Shown: one piece after another, positions 9,748-21,690 of the stretch
How the letters are laid out: each line of letters starts with the position of its first letter
Numbering within the stretch: the first letter of the stretch is position 1
From: Liquidambar formosana
Taxonomy: Eukaryota > Streptophyta > Magnoliopsida > Saxifragales > Altingiaceae
NCBI GenBank assembly: GCA_039720395.1
Contig: CM077832.1
Coordinates: 34,275,258-34,339,257, forward strand
Length of the DNA: 64,000 nt
Direction: 5' to 3'
Made by a program: the position numbers and the translations under genes
The notes under the pieces: model-generated
What the model was told of the DNA's origin: nothing
The model's database searches: none
Seen by the model: only the letters and a program-made list of their open reading frames with translations

Positions 9748-11783
9748 GATTGATCTTTTTTAATACTTGTTCAATGTATAACTGCATAATAGGTCTAAAT
9801 TAACAAATCCTAATTGACAAAGGAAAATCCTACTATTTGGCAAAGGATTGTGATCACATGTAACGCACTTGTGGGTTGTGGCTTTAATTAGCTAGCTAAT
9901 TTAACCCTTTTATTTATTTACTTTTGTTTTCTTTTTATGTAAAATTAGGAGTTTTTTTCTTTTTAAAATTGAATGGCCAACACCAATGAAAATATCAATC
10001 AAATTCAGCTGAGCTAACCTTTCTTAATTTTGTTGTGTTCAATTCTCAATATTTTTTATTGATTTTTTTAACTTGCCATTGCCACTATGTAACACTATTA
10101 GACTTATGCGGAATCTATGACAGTTTCCATTGACATTAGAACTTTTAGTCTTGTTACCAAACAAAAAAAGAACTTTTATTCTATTTTTCCTAGAGTATAA
10201 GAGTTTATTTGGCTATATATGTTCTTGAAGAACAGTTCTTGAAAACATGTTTAGAAAACTGTAATAAGTTTTGTTCTCCTCTTAAGAAAAAACAGTGAAA
10301 ATAGAAAACATTAATATTTTCATTTTTTTGGGTACAATTTGAGATGTTCGAACCCTTAATCCATCCTAATCCTAGTTTTTATTTCATCCTTCTTTACTAT
10401 TAGGCAAACTCCGACCAGTGGCTTCAGAAACATTACTATACTTTGATCGTGGAAAATAGACTCAAAAAATAATTTTCAAAAACGAGAGCCTAAACAAAAT
10501 TCTACACTATTATATGTGTTCTGTGACCAAGAACAAGAACTATTTTTGATCCCATGATCCATTAAGCCCCAAGGCCCTCTTACGTACTGAATTTCCCAAT
10601 TCACCAAGGAAAAAGAATGAAAAGGAAAGGAAAAGAAAAAGCTCTCAATTTATCTATGAGCTTGCGGTGATCGAGTCGAGACCAAGACTAGTTAGATACA
10701 AGAATACAAGATCTAGACTAGCTAGAAGGCCAAAAGAGTGGGGTGAATCATTGATGTTTCTTATCCCTAAAGGATGCAGACAACTGACTTTCCAAATGAC
10801 AACCATTAACTCTCTAGCGCTTCAAGTCATTCCTCTAAATATTTCGAATGGATGTCTCTAGCATACTTGCGTCACTATTGTAAATGAAGATTTTTGTCTG
10901 ATTGTATCTTTTTCATGCCTCCTAAGTATAATTAGATCACGTTAGCATTATAATTTAATTTTTTTAGACCTACCAAATTATAAGCCCTACTAAAACTATG
11001 TCCCGTTCTAAAAAGATCAAATCATTTAAATAATTTTGGCCAATTAATTCGAATTGTTTTTTCTTTTGAAGACACTATCAAAAGCCTCACTATACATAGT
11101 TCAAAAAAATTTTATCAGTATCAACTTAATAAGACGAGTGAAATCATTCAACAACTCATATAAGTGAAAATACAAATCATACTGTATTTAGTAAGCCTAG
11201 TGTTTTGAAAACAGAATTGGCCCTGATTGGTTGGAACTATCACTCCACCCGTTGGCAAATTATCTTTTATTTTAGGGCCGATTGAAGGGTATATACTTTC
11301 AAGGATTTAACCCACTAATCCAACTATCCTTTAATTGTTTTTTAAAGAATAACTATTCTTTGATTGTCATTAATTTGCTGGCGACATATTTTCATATGTT
11401 TTTGTAATGGATCTCACTTTTAAAAGTGACTCAACTGGTTGGACAGGTGAATGACGACCTTTCAACCAAAAAGCAGAAGAGATAAACCAGGTATCACATG
11501 GTCCTGATCGATATGATATTCCACAGCGACACCTTTTCTTTTTCGTGGTTTTTTCCCCTGGTTTAGCACTCAACTCAACCTCATTGCAGGTGTGGTTATA
11601 AAGAAATCAGATAGAGGGCTAATTATTTAATTATAACCAATTATAATCTAGCACTCAATCTTACATGGGTCGTTATTGAGAAATCAGAGTGCTAATTATT
11701 CTAACCACATAAAATCTACCACAATCTAACATGAATTCACTTCTTGCCAATATGAAGTATATAAATATAAACATGCACTAAAA
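9748..11783. other. Duplicated spacer between copies 1 and 2, no gene seen
   Basis: No convincing gene. Blocks of it recur downstream of copy 2: around 9880-10020 versus 14450-14640, 10050-10085 versus 15090-15130, 10205-10260 versus 15165-15225, and 10660-10760 versus 15555-15640. This marks it as part of a tandem duplication unit larger than the gene. The short open frames at 10667 and 11370 have no recognisable product. Confidence 0.7.
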
Positions 11784-11887
11784 CCAAGTATCTTGGTGGC
11801 TGATTTTTTCCCAATATTTTTATATGTGGGCAAGTGCGCGCAGCTTCCTCAAAAGCAATACCACATTCCCTCCACTGTCCATTCACC

Positions 11888-11895
11888 TATAAATA
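11888..11895 (+). promoter_or_regulatory. TATA box of C2-like gene copy 2
   Basis: TATAAATA lies 114 bp before the ATG at 12002 and inside the promoter block shared by the three copies, which begins with CCAAGTATCTTGGTGGCTGA at 11784. Because the TATA box lies inside the in-frame upward extension of the ORF, that extension is leader and promoter, not protein. Confidence 0.8.
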
Positions 11896-11954
11896 TAACC
11901 CCACAGGCCACAGCCTCTCTTCACTAAGGAACCCTTGCCTTTTACTCTCAATCT

Positions 11955-11990
<36 letters not shown>

Positions 11991-12001
11991 GCACACACAC
12001 C

Positions 12002-12601
12002 ATGGTTGCTTCTCAATATCTTTCATCTCTTGGTTGTGAAATAACAATCATACGGGCAAAAAACGTCGAGCTCAAGCGGGCAGGTGACTTGTTTGTTAGA
12101 TACTATCTCTCTGCCGGAAACAACAAGAGAATCCAGCTAAACACCCGAGAAGTATCCTCAAAATCCGACCTGTTTTGGAACGAGTTCTTCTCATTGGAGT
12201 GTTTGGGATCCGAAGACTCCATGCAAAGCCTCAAGCAACAAAGCGTAGTTGTCGAGCTACGTTCGAGGAAAACAGGATCGGTTCTTGGGAGACTTGGTGG
12301 TGGATCACATCTCTTAGGAAGAGCGGAGATCCCATGGAAGACAGTTTTCGAAACGCCAGAGAAGGAAGTTGAAAAATGGGTTTCCATGGTTTCGACGAGT
12401 AGTAGTTGTTTTCTTGAAGATGGTAAGCCTCCAGTCGTGCAGATAAGGATGAAAGTTCGAGTGCCGGCGACCATGGAGACCCAAAAAGGAAGGAAATATG
12501 GTTGGTTGATGAAGTGGGATGAGTGTGGGTGCAAAACTGGTTGGTGCAATTGTGGACATCATGATATTTTTGCACTAGCGGCTGCTTTGGAAGCCTTGTA
12601 G
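12002..12601 (+). CDS. C2-domain-like (CaLB-type) small protein, copy 2
   Basis: Intronless gene of 199 aa, very close to copies 1 and 3. The frame is open 56 codons upstream of 12002, but that stretch covers the TATA box and a long CT repeat (about 11958-11988), so the ATG at 12002 (ACCATGG) is taken as the start. The C2-like part spans about residues 10-120. The C-terminal CxCx4CxCxH motif is kept (Cys175, 177, 182, 184, His186), but the spacer reads KTGW where copies 1 and 3 have KDSG, and HHDIF replaces HDDIF. Its own upstream region is free of the LTR found at copy 1. A LINE sits about 350 bp past the stop. Confidence 0.8.
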   Translation: MVASQYLSSLGCEITIIRAKNVELKRAGDLFVRYYLSAGNNKRIQLNTREVSSKSDLFWNEFFSLECLGSEDSMQSLKQQSVVVELRSRKTGSVLGRLGGGSHLLGRAEIPWKTVFETPEKEVEKWVSMVSTSSSCFLEDGKPPVVQIRMKVRVPATMETQKGRKYGWLMKWDECGCKTGWCNCGHHDIFALAAALEAL

Positions 12602-12955
12602 GCACTAGCATGGCAAAGCACTAATATTTGCTTCTTTTTTTTTTTTATTTTTTTTTTTTATTGCATTAATCAATTGGGAATGGGGGATACTGTATACAAG
12701 ATGAGACATACCACTGTTAGCATTATAAATTGAAGATTGTTCTTTTTATTGGGCAATTTTGTAATTTACCATATTTATGACTGATTAATTAATAATGTTT
12801 GGATGTCCCATGGAAATTGAATGATTTTTGTGAGATGGGTCTTCTTTGATTGATTTTTTTTTTAGTACTTGTTCAATAGAAGTATAGAGCAGCACATTGG
12901 GTCTAAATTTAAAAATATTAATTGGCCTGACATGTTAAGCATTATCCATAATTTT

Positions 12956-14394
12956 CCCTCCTTCTCAGCCTCCGGTTCGTACTGTTTCCGTTCAAGAAGG
13001 GTTTGATTCAAATTTTCAGGTGGATGGGATTAGTTCGACTATGAGGGATTTTATTTGTAGGAATATTGTGGTTTCAGGTATACGTTTAAGGGATGATCCA
13101 AATAACTTCATTTGGAAACCAGCTACAGATGGCAAGTTTAGTGTCAAATCGGCTTACAACATATGTCGTCTTCGAAGGCCTTATCAAAGTTGGTGGAAGT
13201 TGATTTGGTTCAAGAGAGTGCCTATCAAAATTTCTGTTTTCTCCTGGAAGCTTGTGCATTCAGTTGTTTCAGTTGATTCTGTTATTCAAGCTTGTGGCGT
13301 CCATTTAGCTTCTTGGTGTCATTGTTGTGAGCACCATCAAGTTGAGTCTTTGCATCACCTTTTCATATCAGGTAATTTTGCTAGATTGGTTTGGAGACAT
13401 TTTGAAGATGTGTTTTGTATTCCTGCTCGGAATTTTAATACGGTAAAAGATGTGTTTCTTCACTGGTTTAGTGTTAGTTCCTTGACTTCTCAAGTTGGAA
13501 TCTTAAAAGCCATGACCCCTATATTTATTGTTTGGGAGATATGGTTAGAAAGAAATTATAGAAGGTTCGAAGGTAAGGCTCATAATCATCTACATGCTAT
13601 TCAAAAAATTATTTGTTGGTTGAAATCTATGTCTGGTTTGCTTCACCCAAAAAAGGCTGCCTCTTCTAGAGATTGTATTATTCTTTCCACTTTACACATT
13701 GCGCCGATCGGGGTTGTTGCCAATCGTCAAAGGATTCTTTGGTGGCTTAGACCTGCTTTTGGTAAATTTAAGTTGAATGTGGATGGTTTATGTATTGGTA
13801 ATCCTGGTTTAGGTGGTGGTGGGGGAATTATTAGGGATTATAGAGGAGCTTTTGTTATTGGTTTCTCTTCTTTTTACGAAGAATGTACGAATAATATTGC
13901 TGAAGTTAGAGCTCTTCTTGACGGACTGAAGTTGTGTTTAGAGAATGAGTGCAGATATATTGAGATTGAGTCTGATTCTAGAATTGTGGTCAACTGGTTA
14001 AAGAGGAGTACACCTATTCCTTGGCATATTCGCTATTGGTGGTCGGATATTATTTCCATGCTTCAGAATTTTCGTTTCTCTTTTACTCATGTTTTTCGAG
14101 AAGTTAATTCAGTTGCAGATCAGTTGGCTAGGCATGGTGTTTCTACCAAGCAGCAGATTGTTTTTAGAGATAAGCAAGATCTTCCTACTCGTATCAATGC
14201 TTCTATTCGTCTAGAGCAGCAGGGTCTTCCATACTTAAGAGTTTAAATATTTTTTCCTTTGTATTGGACATCTTTAAGGGGTAAGGTACTTTCGTCCCCC
14301 CCTTTCTAGGTGTATCTTTCTCTCTTCATTTTATCAATAAATTTCCCTCCTACTGTGGAGGTTCTCCAAAAAAAAAAAAAAAAAAAAAAAAAAA
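12956..14394 (+). mobile_element. 5'-truncated L1-type LINE with zf-RVT and RNase H domains
   Basis: The element ends in an A tract (about 14368-14394) preceded by TCAATAAATTTCCCTCC, as in plant L1 3' ends. It sits in the 3' flank of copy 2 at a site uninterrupted in copy 1. Its 5' end is lost, near 12956. No clear target duplication was found; the flanks instead carry a 12-bp inverted match (12944-12955 and 14392-14403). Confidence 0.82.
13020..14246 (+). pseudogene. LINE ORF2 C-terminal part (zf-RVT plus RNase H), 5'-truncated
   Basis: About 408 codons are open; the frame continues upstream to about 12960 without its natural start. The N-terminal third matches the zf-RVT region of plant LINEs (WKPATDGKFSVKSAY and a Cys/His cluster SWCHCCEHH). 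The C-terminal third is an RVT_3-type RNase H: Asp in KLNVDGLC, Glu in AEVRALL, Asp in ESDSR and Asp in VADQLARHG. The reverse transcriptase and endonuclease parts are missing, so it cannot move by itself. The clean frame suggests a fairly recent insertion. Confidence 0.85.
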
Positions 14395-17118
14395 ATTATG
14401 GATGATCTTACTGTGTGCCAAATGAGGGGGAATCACCTACTTGTAACGCACTAGCTTGCAGGTTGTGGCTAATTTAACCCCTCTATTTTTCCCTCTATTT
14501 TTTTTGGGCAAGTATTGCCACATTCAAAAGAATATTATTCAGACTCTTTATGTGAAATTAGGAGTATTTCTCTTTTCGAAATTGAATGGCAAACACCAAT
14601 GAAAACATCGGTCAAATTCAGCAGAATTAACATTTCTTAATTAGTTGCTTTTGATGATTAATTGGAAAACACAACAAGATCTGTCATGTTACATAATAAC
14701 ACTAGTCGATTAGAGCTGTAAACTCGATCAAAGTCTTGAATAAAATATGAAAAGATTTGCTAAGGTTCCATATCGACTTGAGGCGTGCACTAGCATGATT
14801 CTCTTACAACTTGATTATAGAAATTAACACAAATAATAAATATGAATATTATCGTAAAACAGCCACTTGTTAGATCAATCTATTATATCTTCAAATGTGT
14901 GCTGGGATAAAAAGTGACTTGTTATAGAATTTGGTTGCGTAATTGTCTCTATCATGTGTATACAAACAGCTCTAAAGGTATTGGCATGAGGGTTGATGCT
15001 ATGTGAATAAAAATAAGATAAAAATAAAAATTTACCTGATTCATGCCCTGGATGGCATGGCTTTCATAATTCTTCATTAAGTTCAATTCCCAAAATTTTT
15101 GATTGATTTTTTTAACTTGCCATTGCCACAATATGTAACAAATTTTAGTCCATTTTTCCCAAAGTATAAGTTTCTGTTTGGCTCAGAGAACAGTTCTCGA
15201 AAACATGTTTAGAATACTGTAGTATATATTGAGAACATGTTGTTTTCAATTGTATCATGATCAAAAATAGAGAAAACAGAAAACAGATCTCAGAAATATG
15301 CTTCGAAAATTGTAAGAAGTGTCATTATTGTTGTAAGAAAACAGAGAACATCACTTTGATATTCTTCGAAAATAGGCTCAGAAAACAATTTTCAAAAACA
15401 AGTTTCAAAACAAAATTTCTACATTATTATGTGTAATCTGGAACTCCAAGAACAGAAGGCTATCTTTGATTACATGATCAAACAAGCCTTAGTAAGGCTC
15501 TCTTACTTAATTTCCCAACGCACGGGCAAAAAAGAAAGCAAAGAGAAAAGGAAAAAGGCTTGTGGTGAGTTGAGATAGACCAAGAATAGTTACATACAGG
15601 ACTAGAAGCCCGAAAGAATGGGGAGAATCATTGATGTCTCCTCCTTCAAGAATGCAAACATTGCTCAACAAAAGCCAACTGAATTTCCAACTTCTTAGCG
15701 TTTCAAGTATGTCATTCCTCTCGACCTTTTGAATGGATATCTCCTGCGTACTGGTGTGGCGGTGTCATTATTGTAAACGAAGATTTTTGTCTCATTAAAA
15801 TTTGGCTTTTCAGAAAACATTAATGAGAGCTAGGAAAGAAAAGTAGAATGGACATTAGTAATCACCCAATATTATTTAATGGTTTATATAAACCTTCACC
15901 ACATTCTAACCCAAGGCAACCTAATTAGTGAGACTATTGTGAATAGAGAGGCAATGGGAGCGACTTCCATTGTTGAGAGCTTGTGTCTAGCTAGAGTACT
16001 GTTCGATCTCCATTGTTAAAACTATGAATCTCGTGGTCTAAAATGTTACCATGTACCTAGCTCACTTAGAATTTGTGTGAGACTTTGGTTGCTCTCCATT
16101 CATCCATATTAAAAAAACGTTGTCGAAGAAGGCTCTTGGAATCCGCGTAGTATTTGTAGATTAAACTTGGGTAAAGTTTAATTTTCAAGCTCAAGAAAGA
16201 AAATACAAAGTCAATCGCCAAGTATATAGATTGTAATGTATTTCTTAATTGCATTGTCTTGTAAGTCCTTTTTTATATAATGGATTGTTTGGGTGTAGGG
16301 CAGTGGTTTTTTCCCATGTAGGGTTTTCCATGTAAATATTGTGTCATTCTCTTTATTAATTGCTTGCTTAGGCCTATTGTGATTAAATGTGATGGAAGAA
16401 GTAGTGCGACTGTTTGGAGTTTGTGAAAGAGAACGAAGACAATACATTGGGAGTGCTTTTCTTGCTGGAGCACCTGATTAATTTGAATTAAAATTGGTTT
16501 AGACATTCCTAGAGTTGGCTTGACCTCCCTTATCGACATCACTTCTTAGCTTGGATTGATAAGGATTCCCAATTGATTAATTAAGTGTGTGCAAGTTGCA
16601 AAAAAGCCTTCTTTAATTTTGAGATAATAACACAGACAGGTCGATCAGTTAGAGCTGTAAACATGATCAAAGAATTCTTGAATTAAAATATGAAAAGATT
16701 TTGCTAAGATACCATATCAACTTGAAGCATTAGCATGATTCTCTTAGAACTTGATTAATGAAAGTAACATAAATAATTAATATGAATGTTATCTTTTAAC
16801 AGCCACTTGTTAGATCAATCTATTATATCGATCTTCAAATATATATTGGGATAAAAAATGACTTCTTGTAGTGTTGGGTAGCATAATTGACTCTATCATG
16901 TGTATACAGAACAACTATAAAGGTATTGGCATTGAGTGTGGATGCTATATAAAATAAAATAAAATAAGAAATAAAATAAATAAAAATGTGTGCTCTAATT
17001 ATTCTAACCACATATAATCTACCATACAATCTCACATGCTTTACTTCGATCTTTTTTTGGTCCTAATCACGTGCTTTACTTCATGTCAATATCAAGTATA
17101 CAAAGATAAACACTAAAA
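14395..17118. other. Duplicated spacer between copies 2 and 3, no gene seen
   Basis: No gene is supported. About 14690-15020 recurs at 16620-16960 (both with a TTAGAGCTGTAAAC motif and a shared CTATCATGTGTATACA), and 16992-17118 recurs at 11693-11783 just before copy 2. Parts of 15090-15830 match the spacer after copy 1. The spacer is therefore a mosaic of two rounds of tandem duplication. Confidence 0.65.
15972..16560. mobile_element. Possible Copia-type LTR remnant
   Basis: The stretch around 16303-16350 (GGTTTTTTCCCATGTAGGG followed by TTTTCCATGTAAATATTGTG) resembles the R/U5 part of plant Copia LTRs. It interrupts the homology between the spacers after copies 2 and 3. No internal region, primer site or paired LTR is seen and the ends are not defined. 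Confidence 0.3.
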
Positions 17119-17202
17119 CCAAGTATCTTGGTGGCTGATTTTTTCGCACTATTTTTATATGTGGATAAGGGCAGCTTCCTCAAAAGCAATACTACATTCA
17201 CT

Positions 17203-17210
17203 TATAAATA
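17203..17210 (+). promoter_or_regulatory. TATA box of C2-like gene copy 3
   Basis: TATAAATA lies 108 bp before the ATG at 17311, in the same shared context as in copies 1 and 2. The shared promoter block starts at 17119. Confidence 0.8.
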
Positions 17211-17310
17211 TAACCCCACAAGCCAAAGCTTCTCCTTACCAAAGAACCCATTTACGCTTCTCTTTACCAAAGAACCCATTTACTCTCAATCTCTCTCTCT
17301 CTCTCTCTCC

Positions 17311-17910
17311 ATGGTGACTTCTCAATATATTTCATCTCTTTGCTGTGAAATAACAATCATACGGGCGAAAAACGTCGAGCTCAAGCGGGAAGGTGACTTG
17401 TTTGTTAGATACTATCTCTCTGCCGGAAACAACAAGAGGATCCAGCTAAACACCCGAGAAATGTCCTCAAAATCCGACCTGTTTTGGAATGACTTCTTCT
17501 CATTGGAGTGTTTGGGATCCGAAGACTCCATGCAAAGCCTCAAGCAACAAAGCGTAGTTGTCGAGCTACGTTCGAGGAAAACAGGACCGGTTCTTGGGAG
17601 ACTTGGTGGTGGATCACATCTCTTAGGAAGAGCAGAGATCCCATGGAAGACCGTTTTCGAATCGCCGGAGAAGGAAGTTGAAAAATGGGTTTCGATGGTT
17701 TCAACAAGTAGTCGTTTTCTTGAAGATGGTAAGCCTCCGGCAGTGCAAATAAGGATGAAGGTTCGAGCGCCAGCGGCAACCATGGAGACAGAAAAAAGGA
17801 AGAAATATGGTGGGATGACAAAGTGGGATGAGTGTGGCTGCAAAGACAGTGGGTGCAATTGTGGACATGATGATATCTTTGCACTAGGGGCTGCTTTGGA
17901 GGCTTTGTAG
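17311..17910 (+). CDS. C2-domain-like (CaLB-type) small protein, copy 3
   Basis: Intronless gene of 199 aa. The frame is open upstream to 17128, but that stretch contains the promoter block, TATA box and CT repeat, so the ATG at 17311 is used. The C2-like region and the C-terminal CxCx4CxCxH tail with HDDIFAL are intact. It starts MVTSQYISSL where the others have MVASQYLSSL. The first 200 bp after its stop match copy 1 better than copy 2 (both have AAAGCACTAATGTGCACTGG), which suggests that copies 1 and 3 are closer there or that exchange has occurred. Confidence 0.8.
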   Translation: MVTSQYISSLCCEITIIRAKNVELKREGDLFVRYYLSAGNNKRIQLNTREMSSKSDLFWNDFFSLECLGSEDSMQSLKQQSVVVELRSRKTGPVLGRLGGGSHLLGRAEIPWKTVFESPEKEVEKWVSMVSTSSRFLEDGKPPAVQIRMKVRAPAATMETEKRKKYGGMTKWDECGCKDSGCNCGHDDIFALGAALEAL

Positions 17911-19394
17911 GCGCCAAGGTTGGCAAAGCACTAATGTGCACTGGTGATTGGCTTAAACGTTTAATAGTTTTGACCTTTTTAGCATAGTTGATTAGGGAAT
18001 TTGGGAAACTGTATATATGATGAGACAAACAACTCATTCAAAACATGAAATGGAATCGGATAGTGGATCCATGCACTATTGAGAACTGTTCTTTTCAATA
18101 TTGGGCAATTGTGGAATGTGACATGTTTTTGGCTGAATAAATAATCAAAGTAATACACTCGTGACATGCATACTTGTAGCTGATTTAATATAATAAACTA
18201 TTCTTAAAAGTTCCGTTTAGCTTCTCGGAATTCGGAAAGATCATGGAAAAGGAAAAGGAAAGAAAAGTAAAATAACTTAACTTTGTTTGGTTGTCCAGAA
18301 AACATTGAGAGGAAAGAAAAGTACTAGAAAGGGCATTAGCAATCATCAAGATTAATGGTTTAAACCTTCACCACGTTCTGACCCAAGGCAACCTAAGATT
18401 TAAGGCGTCTCTTGGAGCATCCACTTTTAGTGTGCACCATAGGACCTCGCAGCCACCTACACACATATATCCACCTCTCTAGCTACTAGCTAGCTAGCTA
18501 TTATAGTCTAGCTAGTAGGAAAACCCAAGGCGCTGCCCAGGTTCTTGAAAAGAAAAATGAAATACCAACTCCTCCGCCCTTCTATTATTTAGCACCCATC
18601 AGACGCTAGGTCTTAGCCCTCCTCCGCCTTTCAATTCTAAAGATGTAAAAACTTGATACGGAGTTTTTTCTCTTTTTTTTTTTCGGCTAAAAAAAAAAAA
18701 AAAAAACAACAACAACAACAACAACTCTGTTAGAGTATACTAGATTACTAGTAGGATACTTAAGAAATAAAAGGTATTACCAACTCCTTTGTATGTCATC
18801 TGGTTCCTTTATGCGTGATAACATGGCTAAAAGAGGTTTGAAGACTAGACGACCCATACAAATACAGAACTAGAGGGAGGAAATTTTAGATTGGTCAGGC
18901 TCTATGAGTCAATGCTAATTAATTAGGTGAGATAACCTGCGTCTAATGGTTTTAGGGCTACGCAATTTAATTTTGAATGGCCAAAAAAGACTAAGATGGA
19001 ATCAGGGTGATGTTTGAGAAGTTAAACAATGATCGACTCTTTACATTTACCTATTTAAATGATGATTTCTTTAATTTTCCCCTTCAACTTATGTCAATAT
19101 ATGCATATGGAGTGAGCCCAAAATAATAATCTCCCAATTCTACTACCATACTCCCTCATCCCCACTCTTCCCAAATGTCAATATAAGACAATTTTCCGTC
19201 TAAGAATAAAAATAAAATAAAAATTTATAATTTAATTTTAATTCTTAAGAATTTCAATCCATCACATTTATAGACAAACAAATAGAACAACTAATTGTGT
19301 TGCTTATGTATATGGGTTATAATGTAAATGGTGTTATATTGTAGGAAATTAGAATTCTTAGGAAGTTATGAGAGATTATTTAGATGATTGTAAA

Positions 19395-19901
19395 CAATGG
19401 CGGATTCAGGAATTTATCCTGTGTGGGGGGGGGGGGGGGGGGGAACTTTGTTTGGATGTAACTGTTTAATTTTTTTTCTTTCTAACTCTATAAATTAAAT
19501 AATCATTTGAAGTAGCCTTCTTTATATAATAAAAATTAACAATAACAAAGAAAATTGTTTAAACTTAATAATTAACACAAAAACTTAAATATTCATTAAT
19601 AATATATATATTTGACGAAATAATGTATGTATTAAACCAAAAAGGGGCATAGCCCAAGGACATGAGACATAACTTGAGTAAAACATGGGTAAGAGACTAA
19701 GAGCTATTTATATAAAGGGGAAAAAAAGGAAAGAGAGAAGAGTAGGGGGGTCAATTATAAAATCAAAGGGGTCAAAAATATATTTTAGAAGGAAAAAATA
19801 TATTTTAGAGGGAGCATATTTAAAAATATAAACAAATATGTATACTAAAAATAATGAGGGGAGTCAACTGCCCCCGGTGGTACCCCCCTCCCTCCGCCCT
19901 G
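19395..19901. mobile_element. Small non-autonomous hAT element
   Basis: The ends CAATGGCGGA and (reverse complement of the right end) CAGGGCGGA form hAT-type terminal inverted repeats. The 8-bp direct repeat ATTGTAAA flanks it at 19387-19394 and 19902-19909. At 507 bp and without any transposase frame it is non-autonomous. It holds a run of 19 G at 19425-19443. Confidence 0.85.
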
Positions 19902-21483
19902 ATTGTAAAGGTATCGAGTTGACAAGATGTAAAAGACAATAAGTTTTTATTTCAATTTATATCTCTTTACTAAGGGCGAGTTTTGTTGCCTTGGAGTCCA
20001 GCCTTCGTAGCTTTGTTGGGAGCTCTTCTTCTAAAAACTGTCATAAATACAGTGATCAAATTGGCACCTCTAGTCAAAGTTTAGAAATAACCTTAAGTCG
20101 AGATGGGATAGGAAATTTTGGCTTGCTCGCGTGCTCTCTCCCTAATAAATTTGGATACAAAATCTATCTTTTTATTTATAGATGCATCCTCAAAAAACTT
20201 ACTATACTTTATGAGTGAACGAATAAAATAGACAAATTACCCATACATTCATAAAATGAAGTACAATTAAAAGAATTTTTGTGAAGTGCGAATAGCACAA
20301 CCTTTTTTACTCTGTATTTATAGTAGTAGAAAGTGATAGGGAAGTCTTTGACCTTTTATTTCTAATATTTTTGAAAAAAAAAAATTGGATAAATGACAAA
20401 AAGCTTTCTTAATCTTTAATCATTTTTTACTTAACCTCATAAAAAAAAATAAAAATATATATCGCTGCAATGTACCCTTGAACCTTAATAGAATAATTAA
20501 AATTTATAGTAATAGCATCAAAAAAATGAGACTTACATTTCCAACTTTCATGACACAAGCATAACATCACAACATTTACAAAAATGTCTGCAATTAACTG
20601 ATGTAGCAACAGTCACATCATTTGAGCAAATAGATTTAAGAAAAGAAAAAAAAAGAGTTATTTAGCATTCTCTATATTAGAGACTCATATAAAGCACTTC
20701 ATTTTTACACTTTAACTGATTTGTCAAATGATAAATGGAACTTGGTCACGTCAACCTTCAAGAATATCGTTAGATCTTGTGAATTAAATGATTAAGAGTG
20801 AGGTGCATCTTACCATAAAAAAAAAAAAGAAATGCAAAAATTGAATCCATGGATTCTCACCCATATATATATATACTTTAAAAATTTTCTTTTATCTTAT
20901 TATTGTGATTTGTAAAACAAGGAAAAAAAAATTGTAAGAAAAAACATAAAACCATTTGTAATCATATTTTGAATTAGGATGAAAGTCTAAAAATGTACAA
21001 AGTTTAGCTCTCCTAGACCAAATTAATTATTGGCTCCATTCTTGATTGGAGGGGATTTGACATGTAGACCCCAATCTTACGCATACCTCAATTCCACTTA
21101 GGTACCACTAGACCTGAGCAGGTCTATCATCACTTTACAACTAAATAAGCTTTTTACTTTTTATTAGCAACTACAAGTATCTTCAACCTTATTTTCGCCA
21201 AGCTTAATTTGAGTTCAAATTAATCCTCTAACAACTTTTATAAGATATCTCATATTCACACAAATAATGATAACTACAAAAAGTCAAATCGATAATCTTT
21301 AAAAAACCTAAAAATTGAACGCTCAACCAAACCCTGTAGGTAATTAAGGATCGACTACGACCAAACAATTAGAAGAAGGATCAAGTTATTGCTACCACGT
21401 ATAATATTTTAAGTACCATACTTAGTTTACACTTTTTAAGGTTTTAAGAAAAATATAAGAAGTTTTTACAAAAACTAGACACG

Positions 21484-21690
21484 TAGTCAACTAGAAAATA
21501 TTATTTCGGACAACTTTATAGAATAAATTTTTTTCTAAAATCTATCATTTAAGTGGATTTTTTTTGCCATTTTTCATGAAAAATGAAATAGAGATCGTAA
21601 ATGGCCAAAAGTCCACCTAAATGATAGATTTTGAAAAAACTTTTTTTCATAAAATTATTTAAAATAATGTTTTATAGTATAAATTAAAAG
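21484..21690. repeat. Foldback (MITE-like inverted repeat)
   Basis: Left-arm AAAATCTATCATTTAAGTGG near 21537-21556 pairs with CCACCTAAATGATAGATTTT near 21614-21634, and weaker pairing continues outward on both sides. No target duplication or family could be assigned. Confidence 0.5.

Noticed and set aside
11834..12001. N-terminal extension of C2-like copy 2 (and likewise 17128-17310 for copy 3)
   Set aside because: The extension is translated TATA box, promoter block and CT repeat; copy 1 cannot be extended in this way and all three share the later ATG.
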